Shown: piece after piece, positions 34,585 to 45,982 of the stretch
How positions within the stretch are numbered: position 1 is the stretch's first letter
Layout: each line of letters begins with the position of its first letter
Assembly: GCA_944990035.1 (NCBI GenBank)
Contig: CALYLX010000134.1
Coordinates: 62,001 to 126,000 of the forward strand
Source of the DNA: Clitopilus passeckerianus
Taxonomy: Eukaryota > Basidiomycota > Agaricomycetes > Agaricales > Entolomataceae
Direction: 5' to 3'
Length of the DNA: 64,000 nucleotides
Translations under genes and position numbers: made by a program
The notes under the pieces: model-generated
Databases searched by the model: none
The model's input: the letters and a program-made list of their open reading frames with translations, nothing else
Told to the model about the DNA's origin: nothing

Positions 34585-37500
34585 ATGGACCAGCCACAGG
34601 CACCCCAACCACCAGCACCAGCACCAGCACCTAAAAAGCCACTTTTCGACGGCGTCGTGTATTTGCTCTCTCCGACACTTCCACCTCTTCGTGCAGACCA
34701 ACTACGGCTCGTGCTTAACACCAAAGGCGGCGTTGAGGTTCTACCACCATCTTCTTTGTACGGCTCGGCGTCTGGGGGTACCGTGACACCGTTGTCGTCA
34801 CGGGCGGAGTACAGGAATGAGAATCAAGCAGCGAGAGAGGCGCTGGCGGATCCGAGGTTGACGCATGTGGTTACGAATACGATGAATAACTGTGAGGAGG
34901 GGTGGAGGGATGTGTTGTTGACGAGGGAGGAGAGGGTTGCGGTTGTCACGGATTTGTGGGTTGATAAGAGTGTTGCTCTTGATTCTGTGCAGCCGTGAGT
35001 TTTGTCTTTCATCCTTTCATTGGGTTTCAGCTGACCTTGGGCGGTTTTCGTTTTGTTTTTGAAGGACGGCGTTTTATTCTGCTGACCCTTTTATGATATT
35101 CTCGGGGGTTGTAGCTTGTGCGTCTGAAGTATGGTTTTGCTCTTATCTGAGGTGTACGACTATTGAGCTGACTTATGATATGGGATTAGCTCCCTGCCAC
35201 AGACCTTGAAGTTCTCTCAGCTGGGATTACTGCCCTCGGCGGCCAATGGAGAACAGGTCTTACTAAAGACGTAACACACCTCTTCTGCATCTCCCCCGGT
35301 ACACCTCCCCCCAACCTCCAAGAAATCGGATCCTTCGAACACGTCGGCAGTCTAAAATATGCCACAGCCCTCAAGAACCAGCACACCACCTGTGTTAAAG
35401 TCCTCCTTCCGCACTGGTTCGACGATATCATGAAAATTGGGATGCCCGGGCTCGACACGAAGCCGTACGAGTGGCCCGACCCGGAACTCTTGAAAGGGCC
35501 AGAGAGTATACTGCTACCTGGCGTGGACGGGCCGGAGAGTTTGAGGGTGAATGAGAAGATGAAGGAGAGAGAAAAGGAGAGGGAGGAGAGGATGAAGAAG
35601 GACTCGGTGTTGAGGGAGGAGGATACGTTCAAGAAGTCCCTATACGCTACTGCGGGACTCGTATCTCCTGGCGCTGCGCTACCTTCGGACATCAGTATGA
35701 ACGGAGACACGGATTCTGCGCAGGGTGTTAAGCCTAAGGATATATGGAAGGGGAGAAGGGTTTTGTTGGGACGTAGTTTGGAATTGTTGGATAGTAGGAG
35801 GGAGGCGGTAGAAGCTGGTCTGAGACGGACGGGTGCGGTTATCGTGTCGCATTCACCTAGCGCGTCTTCAGCGCCTTTGTCACTGAGGAAATTGGACGCG
35901 GAGAGGGAGAAGGAGTTGATTGAGGAGTGTGATGTCTTCGTGACGAGGTTTAGGAGTGGGAGGGCGTATGCGAGTGCTGTGAGACTGGGGAAGATGATTG
36001 GCACGCTGTCGTGGCTGTTTCATGTCCAGAAGACGGGTGTGGTCAGTCCGCCCATGGATCAGCTGCTTTGGTATCCTATTCCCAAGAGGAAGATTGAAGG
36101 GTTTGAGGCTCATGTGAGTTTTCCCTTGTGCTCACAGCAGATATGATTGTTCTGACGCATTGGGTTGACAGGAAATCACGTTGACGAATTATACAGGCGA
36201 AGCAAGAGAGTATCTCAAGAAGCTCATCACTATCATGGGTGCAAACTTCACCCCAAGCATGTCGGGACGCAATACCGTTCTCATTGCCGCTTAGTAGGTG
36301 CTTGTTCTTCCTGATCGTAACTACCTACTGAATAACTTCCGCACTCTAGTATCTCCGGCACGAAAACTACCAAAGCCGCATCCTGGTCCATCCCCATCGT
36401 TAACCACCTCTGGCTAGAAGACTGCTTTATCAAATGGCGGAACCTTACACCCGCACTCGAACGATACATACACTTCCCACCCGGCATCGACTTCTCCAAC
36501 CTGCTTGGAGAAAGAGGAATTGGGAAAAGAGTAGAAGATGAAATGGGAGATGAGGAGCTTGACCAGCTAGAGGTGGAGGAAGACGAGGAGTTTGGTGTCA
36601 AGCCTCCCGAGTCTAGGACCAGCCAGCCGAGGCCGAACGGAGCCCCACTGAACACCCAGAACAGCATGAGGGAAGTGATGGAGGTTGAAGCTGCTATTAG
36701 CGCGCTTGATGTACCCATGGACGATGTTCCTGAGGTACAGCAGGAGCAGGAGCAGGAACAGGCCAACCGTATGGAGGTTGACGAGCCCGAACCAGAGCCA
36801 GAGTCGAATCCCAAAGACCCACCGAAACCCGCCAACGGTATCGCGAAGTCGTTCGCAGCGCGACTGAAGGAGAAAGTCTTGGAGAAGGATAAGGATAGCG
36901 AGAGTCCTGCCAAGACTCGGATTCGACCTCGGAAATCGTCAGCGCAGAAGAAGTTCTCCCTTGATTCGCCCAGCAGCAGCCGTTCGCCTTCTCCCCGGCC
37001 ATCATCGCCTATGCAAGCCAGCACAAGCAAGAAGAAGCTGACTAGGCGGGCTGGAGAGAAACATGATTCATGGATCCGCGACGAGGATGACGGGGATGAG
37101 GTTCAGGTCGTCTCGGTGAAGCTATCTCCCAAGAAGGTGGCGTCAAAAAAGAAGAATGCAAAGGATAGTGAAACGGAGGATGAGGAGATCGTTCAGGCCA
37201 CTTCGTCTCCTGCCAAACTTTTTGACAAAGGGCAAGATGATATCTCGGATGGAGATCCCAGCCAACCGAAGCGCAAGCCGTACTCTCCGAAGAAGTACAA
37301 GTCGCAAACCGCTAGGCGGAGGTCGAACGGTGCACAAGAGGAGGAGGAAGAAGAATCTGCGGACGAGGACGTGTCGCCTGCGAAGTCGGCTGGCAAGGGC
37401 AAAGCTGCTCAGAGTACTTCAGCTGTCAGGCGTCGTAGCGCTAAGCAGCTGCCTGAGGATTCAGCGACGGAGGAAGAGGGGAGCGAAGAGGAACAGCCCA

Positions 37501-39450
37501 AACCACGACCGCGTGGACGGCCCGGGAAAAGCCTTCCAACACGGGATGAAGAGGAAGAGGAGGAAGAGGAGCCGGTCAAGCCTGAGCCAAAACCTAGAAG
37601 TCGGCCGAAGAAAGCCGCCAAGCAGGTAGAAGAAGATGTCGAGGAAGAAGAGGAAAGTCCACAAAAGAAAACGAAGGGACATACTCCCAAGAAGCTTCCC
37701 GATATTCGCGAGCTCACTGATAGTGAGGATGACATGCCCCCTGCGACCTCAGTGAATATGCTGTCAAAGAAGAAAGCCCCTGCAAAGCCCACACCTCTAA
37801 AAGCGAAAGGCAAGGCTCCGAAGAAGAAAGATTCACCGCTTCCTCCAGAATCCGAAGAGGAGGATAAACCTCCACCAGCATCAGTCAAGATTGGCCCACC
37901 ACGCGGGAAAAAGAAGCTGGTGCCCACCGCCACAACGACGACGAAAAAGGCCAAGCCCCAAACGTCGGACGCTGAGGATGAAGATTTGCATCAGCCTTCT
38001 CCGACGAAGACTCCTAATCGAGCCACGGTCATTTTGACTGATCGCCAGAGCTCCAAGAAAAAGATAGCGGCTGATGAAAATCCGCCGTCTCGCAAGAATA
38101 CTGTTGGGAAGACGGAGAGTATTCTTGTGACGGCCGGAGAGCGTGCAGGACCCTTGGCAAAGGCTAAAGCCGCTCAAGTCAAGGATTCTCCGAAGAGCAG
38201 ACCGAACGTCAAGAAAGCAGAGGATCCAGCGCCTTCATCTCCGTTAACAGCTATGGAGGTTGACGACGATGTTAGCACACCGGCTACCGAATCTGGACGA
38301 TTTAAGCGCACTGCTGCTACGAAAGCTACCAAGAAGCTTCACGATGAAATCATGCCTGATGTCTTGAACTACCAGCACGAGGTCAAGCAGGACAAAAGGA
38401 GGAAGAGTCTTGGGTTACCTCCGAGCGTCGGTTCATTCGAGAGCCAGAAGGGGAAGAAGAAACGCGAGGCTCAGGGAGAGGAAGTAGATGCTAAGGAGGG
38501 GAGGGAGAAGAAGAAACGGAAGGTGGAGGAAGAACAAGAGGAAGAGCCAGTTTCTGCCAAGTCCTCTAAATCGAAGCAGAAAGAGGCAAAGGCGGAGACG
38601 AGGTGCGTGATACGTGTTATTTTTAGATTCTTGCGATTGATAGGCATTCTATCCCAGTGGATACATCGATGCTGATATCAGGCTGATGACAACCCAGGTT
38701 AATCTCTCCGACGAGGTTATCAAGGTTCGTCCTCATGATAGCTCATCGTCTTTCGCGTCAGCTACAACCTTGCTTTACAGGCCTTGACAAAACTTGGTGT
38801 CAGAATCACCAGTCGACCTTCAGAGTGCACTCATCTTCTTGTTCCTCACCTGGTACGAACCGAGAAATTCTTGTGTGCACTGGCACAAGCGCCGTTCATC
38901 ATGAAGGAGGCGTGGGCAAAGGATTCAGCTGCCCAAAAGAAGCTCCTTGGTATGTTTCTTGTCGGGCTAATTCTTGACTGGTCTAACGTTCCCTTACAGA
39001 TGAGAAACCCTATCTGCTACGTGACAAGGCGAACGAAGCAAAGTACGAGTTTGTGTTGTCGGAAGCACTGAAAAGGGCAAAGGAACACAAGGTATCTGGT
39101 GGCCTCTTCCTCAAGAAAACCTTTTACGTCACGCCCAAGGTCCCCGTCGACAAGAAGTTATTGAAGAACGTCGTGGAATCTGGCGGAGGAACCGTAAGTA
39201 TCCGCGCATCCGTCAGTCACGAACTTTACTCAATGGTGTACAGATGAGCAACCAGACACCTACTCCACGAATCATCGGTATGAATCCCAAAGACCGCATC
39301 GTTGTTTCGTGCTCAGAAGACCTCAACATCTGGAGACCTCTGGCATCCGCTGGGTATCCTATTTATCTACCGGAGATTATTTTGGCTAGTACATTGAAGC
39401 AGGAGATTGATTGGGATAATGACACTTTCAAAGTGGCTGCTTCCAAATAA
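34585..39450 (+). CDS. brc1: Multi-BRCT DNA-damage protein, Brc1/Rtt107-like
   Basis: A large gene with about ten exons. The N-terminus has Pro/Ala repeats, then BRCT units: KPLFDGVVYLLSPTLPPL with THVVTN; an ITALGGQWRTGLTKDVTHLFC unit with LPHWFDDIMKIG; WKGRRVLLGRSLELLD with CDVFVTRFRSGRAY; and ANFTPSMSGRNTVLIAA with VNHLWLEDCFIKW. A long disordered Lys/Glu/Ser/Pro linker with many SP/TP sites and acidic clusters (about 36540-38600) follows. The tandem C-terminal BRCT pair has GVRITSRPSECTHLLVPHL, APFIMKEAWAKDS, LFLKKTFYVTP, and final RIIGMNPKDRIVVSCSEDLN and PIYLPEIILASTLKQEIDW. This layout matches fission yeast Brc1 and budding yeast Rtt107, where the C-terminal pair binds gamma-H2A at stalled forks. 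It acts in the nucleus. Paralogue choice (Brc1 rather than another multi-BRCT protein) is inferred from the C-terminal pair. Confidence 0.85.
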
Positions 39451-40448
39451 TTGTTTAAAGACCGTTTGGAGTACTTTATTTCGTTGAATGCATCTGATTC
39501 CTTATATATGTCCGTCTCACCCGGACTTTTGTATTCCTATTGTACATATCGTAATTTCCGGACTCTCAGTGATCCTTGATCTTTTCAACCTAAGTAGGGA
39601 TGCCTATCAATCAGTTTCCATGGAATAGACTCATTAATGTTGCCGCATCAGAATCCATTCCACCACAGATGCGCCACATCTCTTTGACGGTGTCTTAGCG
39701 AACACCTCCTTGAGATTTCTGTTTCCAAAGATTCCATCTTTTACCGTAAAGTGCCAGCGAATTTTTTTGGTTCTTTACAAGGCCCCTGGATGCACTATTT
39801 CAATCTATATCTGGTACAAATACCCACAGAAGCGACCGACTCCAAAAACAGAAATTATTGGTCCTTCAAGGTTGTTTCTAGAAGGAACACCTGATATATG
39901 TTCCACAAGATGGCGCCATTCGGATCTGAGGTAGGTAAACGACTCCCCACTATCAAATACAACAAAATGGTGGCACGGAACCTTGGACGGAACGCCGGAG
40001 TTGGTCGTCAACTCGTTCCACTTGCCTTGTCGAGACCCACAAAACAGAGAAATTTCCTTGCTTATAACGTCGTATCTCCGCAGGCCCTCAAAGGAAGCAC
40101 AAGGTGCTTGAAATTGAATATGCAGAAGCCGGATGACAACCCAGAATAACGTGTTTGTGATCGCCACAACACAGCATCTGGTCATGATTGATGCTGTTGG
40201 GCGCGCCTTTTATACTCTCCACCCACTGACACCCTGAACAGCAACCTGAAAGGACACAATGGCTTCCCAGCAACGCCTTTGAAACGCTGAAAAATCCTGT
40301 CCGCCTGTGTTGGCCCGAATGACCGATATATAGGCCACAATTTTCCGAAGCCATCTGTCTTTCCACGTACAACTCTTCTTTGACCTGCGCTTAACTTAAA
40401 CAGCGGCCGCTGCCACCGCTACCGTACTCAAAGCATCTCTCAACTACC
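39451..40448. other. Intergenic with a probable promoter at its right end
   Basis: No ORF with family similarity. GATATATAGG at 40324-40333, about 118 bases before the start at 40449, and a C-rich leader with ACCGCTACCG look like the promoter of the small ORF that follows. Minus-strand ORFs at 39805-40372 look like chance. Confidence 0.45.
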
Positions 40449-40775
40449 ATGACCACTTTCACCTCTGAAGCTACCATGGGTGACCTCGGGAACAGCGCCT
40501 CCGACGCTACACCCACTATTAAAATTCCTGCTGGAGCCTTTCAGCAACTAAATTCAAACCCTCAATCTATCATTATCTCGGTGGACGACGACGACTGGCA
40601 AAACAGTCTCCTCTTTGGCACAGGATCACACGACCCCTCCAAGCGTCCCATAGCTGGAACACGTAGGGTGTCCCGCCACCGAACGAAGCAAACCACTCCA
40701 AGCCCCTCATCTTCAACACAATCCACGGCCTCAACAAACTTGCCAGCAGAGGAGGCTATGGATGTTGACTCGTGA
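40449..40775 (+). CDS. Small disordered protein (hypothetical)
   Basis: A single-exon ORF of 108 residues, from MTTFTSEATMGDLG to EEAMDVDS. It has an IIISVDDDDWQNSLLFG stretch in the middle and Ser/Thr/Pro-rich sequence with Arg/His/Lys residues (RRVSRHRTKQ). There is no signal peptide, membrane helix or known domain. The TATA-like element upstream and clean ATG context support it. It is convergent with the phosphatase gene, 282 bases away. Confidence 0.5.
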   Translation: MTTFTSEATMGDLGNSASDATPTIKIPAGAFQQLNSNPQSIIISVDDDDWQNSLLFGTGSHDPSKRPIAGTRRVSRHRTKQTTPSPSSSTQSTASTNLPAEEAMDVDS

Positions 40776-41057
40776 GCGTATGTCCGCACTGCGCACCGGC
40801 CTATGCCCGCTCATCGCTGTCGCCCCGAACTGGCCGGCTACCCGCACCATGCTAGTCCGAACCATCGGAAAACCACACTCCTTCATCAGAAACATACTTA
40901 GAATCTACTCAGATTCTTCGACCCACAATGGACCTTCATCGGACAAAGGACATTCCTCTCATTATTAGCTCAGCTCCCCAATACATGGAACTACAACAAG
41001 TACATTACCCCTACGAGATACCCAACCTAATCACCATACCTACTCCACATCTCTCCC

Positions 41058-43905
41058 TCAGTTCCATTTCTGCTGAGCATAGATACCCAATACTTGATTG
41101 GCAAGGAAAGGGGTATAGAGTGCTGTATCAGCAGCAGTATAGACCTTATCTTTCTGCAACCCGTTCAGGATTTCGATGAGCTGTGCTTCGATGAAGTCAA
41201 TGTACACCAAGTCAATGGGTGTATCATCTGAGACTGTGGGCGGCTTTGAGCCAATGAAGTCGGGGACATCATTGTACGGGAGAGGTGTGTGAAGGGTGTC
41301 GTCTCCGACACCAGGGCAGGACTGCAATTTGGAGAAGCTACAGTCAGCAAGGACCGCCTCATGGTTTTAAGAGGAAGGAACTCACATCCTTGGTGACATA
41401 TCCAAGCGTCAAATCCTTTTGCGCATCCCTCCTCTCCACATCCTGTGCCATCTCCTTCACCCACTTCAAGTACCTCCTATCCACTTCTCCCCTACCATAC
41501 AGCTCCTTTTCCCTAGCCTCAATCCACTCCAAGCTCCTCCTTCCGTTGGCACCAGCATCATTCAACGCAGGCAGGACTTGGTTAGCAACAGCAGCGGTGA
41601 CGTTGGCAATGAACCGGAAGCTGTCGGTGAAGGGAGAAACCTTAAATTGGTCGTCGCGGGTGAAGGTGCCAGCATAGAGGTCGAAACGCTGGGAACCAGA
41701 GTTGGCGATGATGACGTTGGGAATGCCGGCGCGGGTGTTGTTGACAGCTGCTGCAGTGGGAACAGCCTACGACGACAGGCTTGAGGATAGTTGATGTAGA
41801 AATCGTCATATAACATACCTCTTCAATGAAAAGAGTCAAGAGAGAATTGTCGCTGGGATAAGGGTCCCTAAACAGACATTAGAATAAGACTTACGCCACA
41901 GAGAATAGGTTCGTACTGGCTCAAAGTGTAGTCTTGAGGAGCAGTTCCAAACACGGTTCCCAAATTGAACTTAGAAGCCAATGCCTTCAAGCCCTTCGTA
42001 ATTGAGAGCCCGCCGTGGGTGTCGAAAGCAGAGCCATGTTTCCCAGTGTGGTACTATAATAATGATTACTTGAGTTCAGAAGGCAAGATAAAGCCCAAGA
42101 AAACCAATACAGACTTGATATGTGACACGATTAGGGTCGAGATATCTTCTGGAGAAGGTGAGGTTCTTGTTGGTATGGCCCCTACCGTGGTCGAGTTTTG
42201 CAGCTACGATGGCGATGAGATAGAGATTGAGTGAGTGGTCGGGAACATGGACGTACAGAGCCAGCCAACAGTCTCCATGTATCGTCCACTCTCCAAACCG
42301 ACGGATCTTCCATCATATTGGACTATCAAAGAAACTGGGTTAGTTTTGCGGGTTGAACCATTGCATTTAATACTGACTGCAGTCGCGAATATGTGTATGA
42401 CCTGTGCCAAGACCCCCGGACCATCAGCAAGCACGCATCGAATTAGCTGGGAAGGAAGCCCACCACCAAGGATCAGGATAGGTGTATTGGCATGGACGGC
42501 ACGAATAGCGTTGAAGACAGTGGGCCCTATTAATGGAAGTTAGGAATGGTGGACGTTCTCAATAGACCGCCGAATCTTACAGTTATCCTTAGAAACGGGC
42601 ATATGGCTGTAACTTCAGTCAGCAACTCAAACTCTTCGGGAGAAAGGAGCAATGCACACCCAGCGAGCAAGAACACGTCTGGTTCATCATAGATAGCTTC
42701 TGCGAACTATATTCAGGAAACGCGAGTCAGTGCGACGAGGTTGATTGTATGAGAACCCGGAACGGACCCATTTTTCCTTGACCATGTCCTCCACCTTTTG
42801 CACGGTGGTGTTTTTATCGTTTCCAGTGAAGTCAAAGAGGACCCCGAGGGAGGTGACTTTGCGACCACTAAAACCACGAATGTCCTGTGAGGCACTATTT
42901 CATTTTGTAACAAAAATGTCAACTCACTGCTTGGTCCTGAATTTTGCGTAACGGCCTGGCAGCATCATTGAATCAGATCCTGTTGAGCCTTTGAGAGGAA
43001 CAAAATGTTTACTGACTTCCCAAAGGCTGGTTGACGGCCTTTCCGTGCTTGTCAGTGGTGGTGATGTTGACGTTGGAGGTCAAATAACGTCCTTTGAATG
43101 CTGGTGCGAAGTTGTTATGCCTAAGGCCCCCGAAGTTGTAAGATTCAACGCTACTTCATATGGGTTGTGCTGAGACTTACATATCCAGAGCATTCTCGTA
43201 GATGTATAGTTCGTGGCTATGACCGGGTAAGCCAAATCCCGGAAGACAGGACGGTTCGGCTTACTTTCCAATGGCCAGGATGTCGTAGGGAAGCTGACTG
43301 AAGAATTTGTTGGCCTATATACATCGTGATTGTCAATGTATTGAATGCGAGGAATAGAGATAAGCGAGACGAACATCGTGGGCGTCGATGCCACCAGTGG
43401 GGAAACCATCTGTCAACCCGGTTCCTATGGATTTCTCAGTGTACGAGCGGTTTTACAGGGTGTCTTCGTGGTCATACCGTCGTGAAGGTCACCGGAGTCA
43501 ACAAGGAGAAGGTCAACACCGCGTCTCTAGTGGCTCGACATCAATAGGAGGTTTGGGATGTATAATGAGGATTGCGTTACGTCGGCTTGTTCTTTCATGT
43601 GCTTGACGAAAGACGAGAAGTCACCGAGGTCACCACTGCGAATCTCAGTAAGAATGTAAGCTATATAATGGCAGGCCATACCTGTAGTTCGGCTCAGGGA
43701 AGGATGCTTTCTGGTGACCGAGCAGCCATCCATGAGAGTCGGTGGTATGGATGATATTGATGTCTCCCCACTCTAGAGGACGCGACGGAGGCGCCACTGC
43801 AGAAGGAGGTGTCGCACGACGTGCATGGTTGTGGAGATGGTCGTCACCACAAGCCTGTACAGTGTATGCTGCGAACAAGAGTTGAAGAAGCTGGAGGACC
43901 TTCAT
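41058..43905 (-). CDS. Secreted calcineurin-like phosphoesterase / 5'-nucleotidase-like
   Basis: Multi-exon gene. It begins [20 protein letters not shown] (signal peptide), then a His-rich stretch and the metallophosphatase core: [16 protein letters not shown] (DxH), [18 protein letters not shown] (GDxxDG), YDILAIGNHELY (GNHE), [16 protein letters not shown] (GH-type motif) and ILILGGGFPSQLIR. The C-terminal half has [30 protein letters not shown] and ends [14 protein letters not shown] through [15 protein letters not shown]. This arrangement fits the Ser/Thr phosphatase-like 5'-nucleotidase family found in fungi (yeast YHR202W-like) rather than a PP2A-type enzyme. The metal ligands look intact. 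The substrate is unknown; likely secreted or vacuolar. The start at 43905 is chosen because the signal peptide begins there; an in-frame Met exists upstream. Confidence 0.82.
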
Positions 43906-45502
43906 AGTCTTCACGAGGTGCCGAAAGCCCGGGAAATTGGCCTTGTGAAAGTGGCGGGACACAGTAGTGTGCCCAAACCGAGATAAAACAGAAGTCGCTA
44001 ATTCTCTACATATATAGTTCGGAAGGCGGGGTTACTGAGAGTAGGCGCGTCAAGGGTTCGTTGATGGGCGTTGATGAGAGATTGGGAAACTCGACAAACC
44101 GGACGATCAATCTCCCATTTGGCAACGCATGCACATGGCACATGGTGTCAAAGTCCAATAATAGCGAGGCGTTTGGCGTAACCTTCGGTGACTCCGCGAT
44201 GATGAGCAGACGCACATGCGTGAGGATTCGAATAGAGTGTAGAACGTGGCTTAGTTAAACCTTGTTATGCCTGTTCCAGTTCTACGAAGTCAGACTTTTC
44301 AGCAGGTAAAACAGCAATCGAGAGCAGGGTGTTTGGTATGAAGCTCCGCCTCCCGCCCTTATCTATCGCTTCTGTGTTGTTATGCAATTTATCTCTCTCG
44401 ATAGTGCAGCTGCGATATGGTAAGGTACTGTATACCTCGGCACGTTCAATGATGCCGACGCGATGGACGAGCCGGCCCTGAATCTGCAGCACGTTGTGAA
44501 CATTGAGATGCGTTGTTTTCAAGTCAATGACTTTGATTGATAGTACTGTCAGAATCCCTGCAGAAAACTCACCTGGTGACACCCGGCCTACCCTTCGACG
44601 GAGATTCTGCGTTCCTGAGCCGACTAAGTCTTCGAAGAAAAACCGATGACCGTATTGCTCTATGATTTCGAAGCCTAAAAGATTGCACACAATTTGTTCG
44701 CGACGGCTGGAACTCGGATGTTCTCAAACGGCATGGACACTCTGTCTACGGGCAATGCATATTTAGATTATGAATACTTGCACTTCTCTGCGCATTGAAG
44801 GTAAATTCTGGGCAAACACAGTAAAAATTCTTTGAACGGTCGACGCCTGTCGTCTGCTTTACATCTGCTCGTGGTTTTGTAAATATCACCTCCTCTAGCG
44901 GCCAGCGACGGCTCGAATGCAACTCTTTCATTGCTGACAATTATTCCTTGCGCTTGTGTTCTGTGTAAAGTCGTTTGCCCGTGAATGTTTTCCCCAATTG
45001 CTGCGCCTCACCCCACCCTAGCCAAAATTAGTGTTGGGTCGAACCGCACTACTTACAAGGGCTTGCTCGGACGCCTGTATATAGATTCCGTTGGGGTAAC
45101 TCCTGACATGTCCATGCACCAAAGGTTGGCCGTTTAGGTGAGCACGTTTTAGTCAGCTCAACCCTTGTTACTCAGTACTCCTCACACCTTGGAAAGTTGG
45201 GGGTTTCAGTCATCCCACGAATCGCAAGAATCCGTACTGGACTGTGCATCATTATCCACATGACCCAAGCACCCATTCGAATATGATGGCCTGAAGATCT
45301 TAAAGCAGGTTTCGGTCTCAGCCGACGAATTGTACTCAGTTTGGGGTGAAGTTCCGCGTTTCCGAGGCAGCTTGGGGTCTTGGAGAGATATAAATGCGAG
45401 ACGGAATGGCACGTTAATAATTAAGACACTCACCAACTCGAAGATTTCGAAGAACACTAAGCCTTCCTACACGACATATCCGGACACTTTCAAGCTGCAA
45501 AC
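43906..45502. other. Intergenic with TATA element and an orphan ORF
   Basis: ACATATATAGT at about 44008-44018 lies some 105 bases before the phosphatase start and may be its TATA box (minus strand). A 141-codon minus ORF at 44265..44690 shows no family motif and is probably chance. The rest holds the cupin promoter; nothing else recognised. Confidence 0.45.
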
Positions 45503-45982
45503 ATGGGTCAAATCGTCGATGATGTTGTCTATGATAGAACGTGTGTACCTCTACCCTTGTTAGGTTTATTAATCCAGCTAACGACGACACACAGAAAGCC
45601 CACGCCGACCATTAAGCTGCTCTACAGCTACCCGCTCCGTAACGTCGCAGGTTTCTCAATTATCGGCCTCAGCGTTTCTTTCCCCCCAGGCGCTTCATCT
45701 CCTCCACACCGACATGGCGGAGCGTCTGTCTCCGGCGTGGTCATCTCCGGAACAGCGTACAACAAGATGAACAACGGTCCCACTATGGTACTGACCAAGG
45801 GCGAAACGTGGTATGAGGCTCCTGGGTGCCACCACAAATGCAGCGCGAACGCTAGCGATACGGAGCCATTGGAGTTGTTGGCAACCTTTGTTGTCGAGAC
45901 CAAAGTCGTGGAAGAGGGCGGGCCCGGTGCGCTGGTGCAGATTGACGAAGAGTACAAGGATGTAAATTTTGGATCCGCGTAA
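45503..45982 (+). CDS. Small cupin-domain protein
   Basis: Two exons (45503..45540 and 45595..45982) encode 141 residues. The N-terminus MGQIVDDVVYDRT joins KPTPTIKLLYSYPLRNVAG. The cupin motif 1 is PPGASSPPHRHGGASVSGVVISG (metal-binding His-x-His), and motif 2 lies near GETWYEAPGCHHKCSANAS. The C-terminus is LLATFVVETKVVEEGG. There is no signal peptide. Single-domain cupins of this kind bind a metal and act as small oxygenases, isomerases or binding proteins. No particular function can be assigned. Confidence 0.85.
   Translation: MGQIVDDVVYDRTCVPLPLLGLLIQLTTTHRKPTPTIKLLYSYPLRNVAGFSIIGLSVSFPPGASSPPHRHGGASVSGVVISGTAYNKMNNGPTMVLTKGETWYEAPGCHHKCSANASDTEPLELLATFVVETKVVEEGGPGALVQIDEEYKDVNFGSA

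Noticed and set aside
36281..37030. 249-codon minus-strand ORF rich in Ser and Phe
   Set aside because: Mirror of the Glu/Lys/Ser-rich linker of the BRCT protein; codon structure follows the plus strand.
44265..44690. 141-codon minus ORF
   Set aside because: No family motif, no promoter or splice context, and ordinary length for chance in this GC range; left out as a gene.
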